A stretch of DNA of 7,498 bases from Anaerolineae bacterium (GTDB lineage Bacteria; Chloroflexota; Anaerolineae; Promineifilales; Promineifilaceae). Each line of letters opens with the position of its first letter. Within the stretch, counting starts at the first letter, position 1. The notes under the pieces are model-generated. The model did not search any database. It was not told the DNA's origin and saw only the letters and a list, made by a program, of their open reading frames with translations. Shown here in pieces: positions 6,684 to 7,498 of the stretch. Position numbers and translations under genes: made by a program. Location: the NCBI GenBank assembly GCA_028284105.1, contig JANQSK010001165.1:1-7498 (forward strand), written 5' to 3'.

Positions 6684-6723
6684 ATCGTTCCTTTTCGATC
6701 GATAATTATATCTCGGAACGATA
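6683..6723. promoter_or_regulatory. 9-bp inverted repeat flanking the -10 box, candidate operator
   Basis: TATCGTTCC (6683-6691) and GGAACGATA (6715-6723) are perfect inverted copies separated by 23 bp. The arms are centred 32 bp apart, about three helical turns. One arm covers the start codon edge and the ribosome binding site, the other lies just upstream of the -10 box. The upstream arm would not be transcribed from the predicted start, so this is more likely a DNA site for a dimeric or looping repressor than an RNA hairpin. Confidence 0.45.
6705..6710 (-). promoter_or_regulatory. -10 box (TATAAT) for the PLP-enzyme gene
   Basis: On the minus strand TATAAT precedes the ATG at 6683 by 21 bases, predicting transcription from about 6698 and a leader of about 15 bases that still contains the ribosome binding site. 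No good -35 is seen at 17 bp, which suggests that an activator may be needed or that this lineage relies on the -10 element. Confidence 0.5.
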
Positions 6724-6752
6724 GAGGGCGCAGGTATGGGGTCGCAAACGAT

Positions 6753-6786
6753 AAAACCCTGATGCGCATTCAAAGCTCATCAGGGT
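6753..6786 (-). terminator. Intrinsic terminator after the M24 gene
   Basis: A perfect 9-bp stem, ACCCTGATG (6756-6764) with CATCAGGGT (6778-6786), encloses a 13-base loop. Read on the minus strand it is followed by a short T run (TTTAT), and it begins 29 bases after the TAA of the M24 gene. In the plus direction no T run follows, so it is directional. The T tract is short, so efficiency may be modest. Confidence 0.75.
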
Positions 6787-6815
6787 CTATGTAATGCATT
6801 TTTAAACGGCGTGAC

Positions 6816-7498
6816 TTAGTTTGTTAAGATTTCTTTGATGGGATAGCTGGAAAGTAATTCGTAGCCGGTTTCGGTAATTAAGACCTGCTCTTCTAATTTT
6901 ACGCCTGGGCCGCCAGCTCGTTTGCCCAAATAGCTTTCAACGCAAATCACATTCCCGGGTTCAAGTACACCTTCATATCCAATCTCTTCCCACGAATCGG
7001 GGTAATAGATACATGGATATTCATCACATAGTCCAACCCCGTGATAAATACATGAGTAGTGGCGATATTCATTGGGATCATAAATAAGCGAATCAAAGGT
7101 CATCTCTTTAAATGTAAGGCCAGGTCGCAACATCTCCATATTGTGTTGGATTTGTGCATACGCCATGTCATAAATTTCTTGCTGTTCAGCCGTGGGCTTT
7201 CCGCCACCACATAGCCAAGTGCGTGAAATATCAACGCAAATGCCATAAGAGCCAATAAGATCTGTATCAAAGGCCACAAAATCACCAGCTTCAATAATGC
7301 GACTGCTGCATTCTTGGAACCACGGGTTACAGCGAGGGCCTGAAGCCATGAGTCGCGTTTCGATCCATTCGCCTCCACGAGCGATGTTTTCGGCATGGAG
7401 ATAGCTCCATAATCTTTGCTCAGACATTCCAGGCTGCATATTTTGACGCATCACTTCCATCGATTGCTCGCAAGCGTGGATGGCACAGCGCATCATTT
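6816..7498 (-). CDS. M24-family (pita-bread) metalloenzyme, DddP-like; 5' end outside window
   Basis: The visible part is the 226-residue C-terminal catalytic domain counted from the ATG at 7496. The frame stays open to the edge and M24B proteins are typically about 400 residues, so the N-terminal creatinase domain and true start are probably beyond the window. Metal ligands can be placed at D79 and D89 (FDTDLIG to VDISRTW), H152 (YHGVG), E187 (CVESY) and E202 (LEEQVL). An extra acidic residue, D77, two before D79, matches the D-x-D arrangement I recall for DddP DMSP lyases (D295, D297, D307, H371, E406, E421), with one residue fewer between D89 and H152. Ordinary Xaa-Pro peptidases lack this pattern. 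The enzyme could therefore be a DMSP lyase (DMSP to DMS and acrylate) or another non-peptidase M24 member. M24 fold is secure; the substrate is inferred. Confidence 0.82.
   Translation of the reverse strand, partial: MMRCAIHACEQSMEVMRQNMQPGMSEQRLWSYLHAENIARGGEWIETRLMASGPRCNPWFQECSSRIIEAGDFVAFDTDLIGSYGICVDISRTWLCGGGKPTAEQQEIYDMAYAQIQHNMEMLRPGLTFKEMTFDSLIYDPNEYRHYSCIYHGVGLCDEYPCIYYPDSWEEIGYEGVLEPGNVICVESYLGKRAGGPGVKLEEQVLITETGYELLSSYPIKEILTN

Noticed and set aside
6684..6773. Longer PLP-enzyme reading frame starting at ATG 6773
   Set aside because: That ATG lies in the loop of the upstream gene's terminator, the added 30 residues look non-coding, and a -10 box and ribosome binding site point to 6683.

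Overview
The window holds six protein-coding genes, two of them cut by the window edges, and no RNA genes, insertion sequences or CRISPR array that I can see. Base composition looks moderate, a little under 50% GC by eye. The likeliest source is a Chloroflexota (Anaerolineae-like) bacterium, with moderate to low confidence. The best clue is the membrane glycosyltransferase at 3133-5103, whose C-terminal extracytoplasmic beta-sandwich-like tail is of a type I associate with that phylum. The fused membrane/iron-sulfur/CCG-domain redox protein fits but does not prove it.

Layout: (1) 1-1555, minus strand: a membrane-bound iron-sulfur oxidoreductase related to heterodisulfide reductase HdrD and ETF-linked redox proteins, with its C-terminus outside the window. 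(2) 1556-1765: a divergent promoter region with a 12-bp palindrome and a consensus -10 box placed so that the next gene would be leaderless. (3) 1766-3133 and 3133-5103, plus strand: a membrane-tethered clan GH-A glycoside hydrolase and a GT-C (PMT/ArnT-type) glycosyltransferase, joined by a TGATG stop-start overlap. (4) 5056-5493, minus strand: a single-domain response regulator whose 3' end overlaps the glycosyltransferase tail-to-tail by 48 bp. (5) 5703-6683, minus strand: a PLP-dependent D-cysteine desulfhydrase/ACC deaminase-family enzyme with a promoter inside an inverted repeat. (6) 6816-7498, minus strand: an M24-family metalloenzyme, 5' end outside the window, followed by an intrinsic terminator. 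Its metal-ligand pattern resembles DddP DMSP lyases.

The glycoside hydrolase and glycosyltransferase probably work together on an envelope or extracellular glycoconjugate. The two right-hand enzymes are transcribed separately, but both belong to families with members that cleave small organosulfur compounds.

The most striking signal is not a gene. The palindromic octamer ACGGCCGT occurs 12 times in 7.5 kb, where about 0.1 would be expected by chance. Every copy is flanked by A or T on both sides, all lie inside genes, and together they use all three reading frames. It behaves like the HIP1 highly iterated palindrome of cyanobacteria, but with a different sequence.
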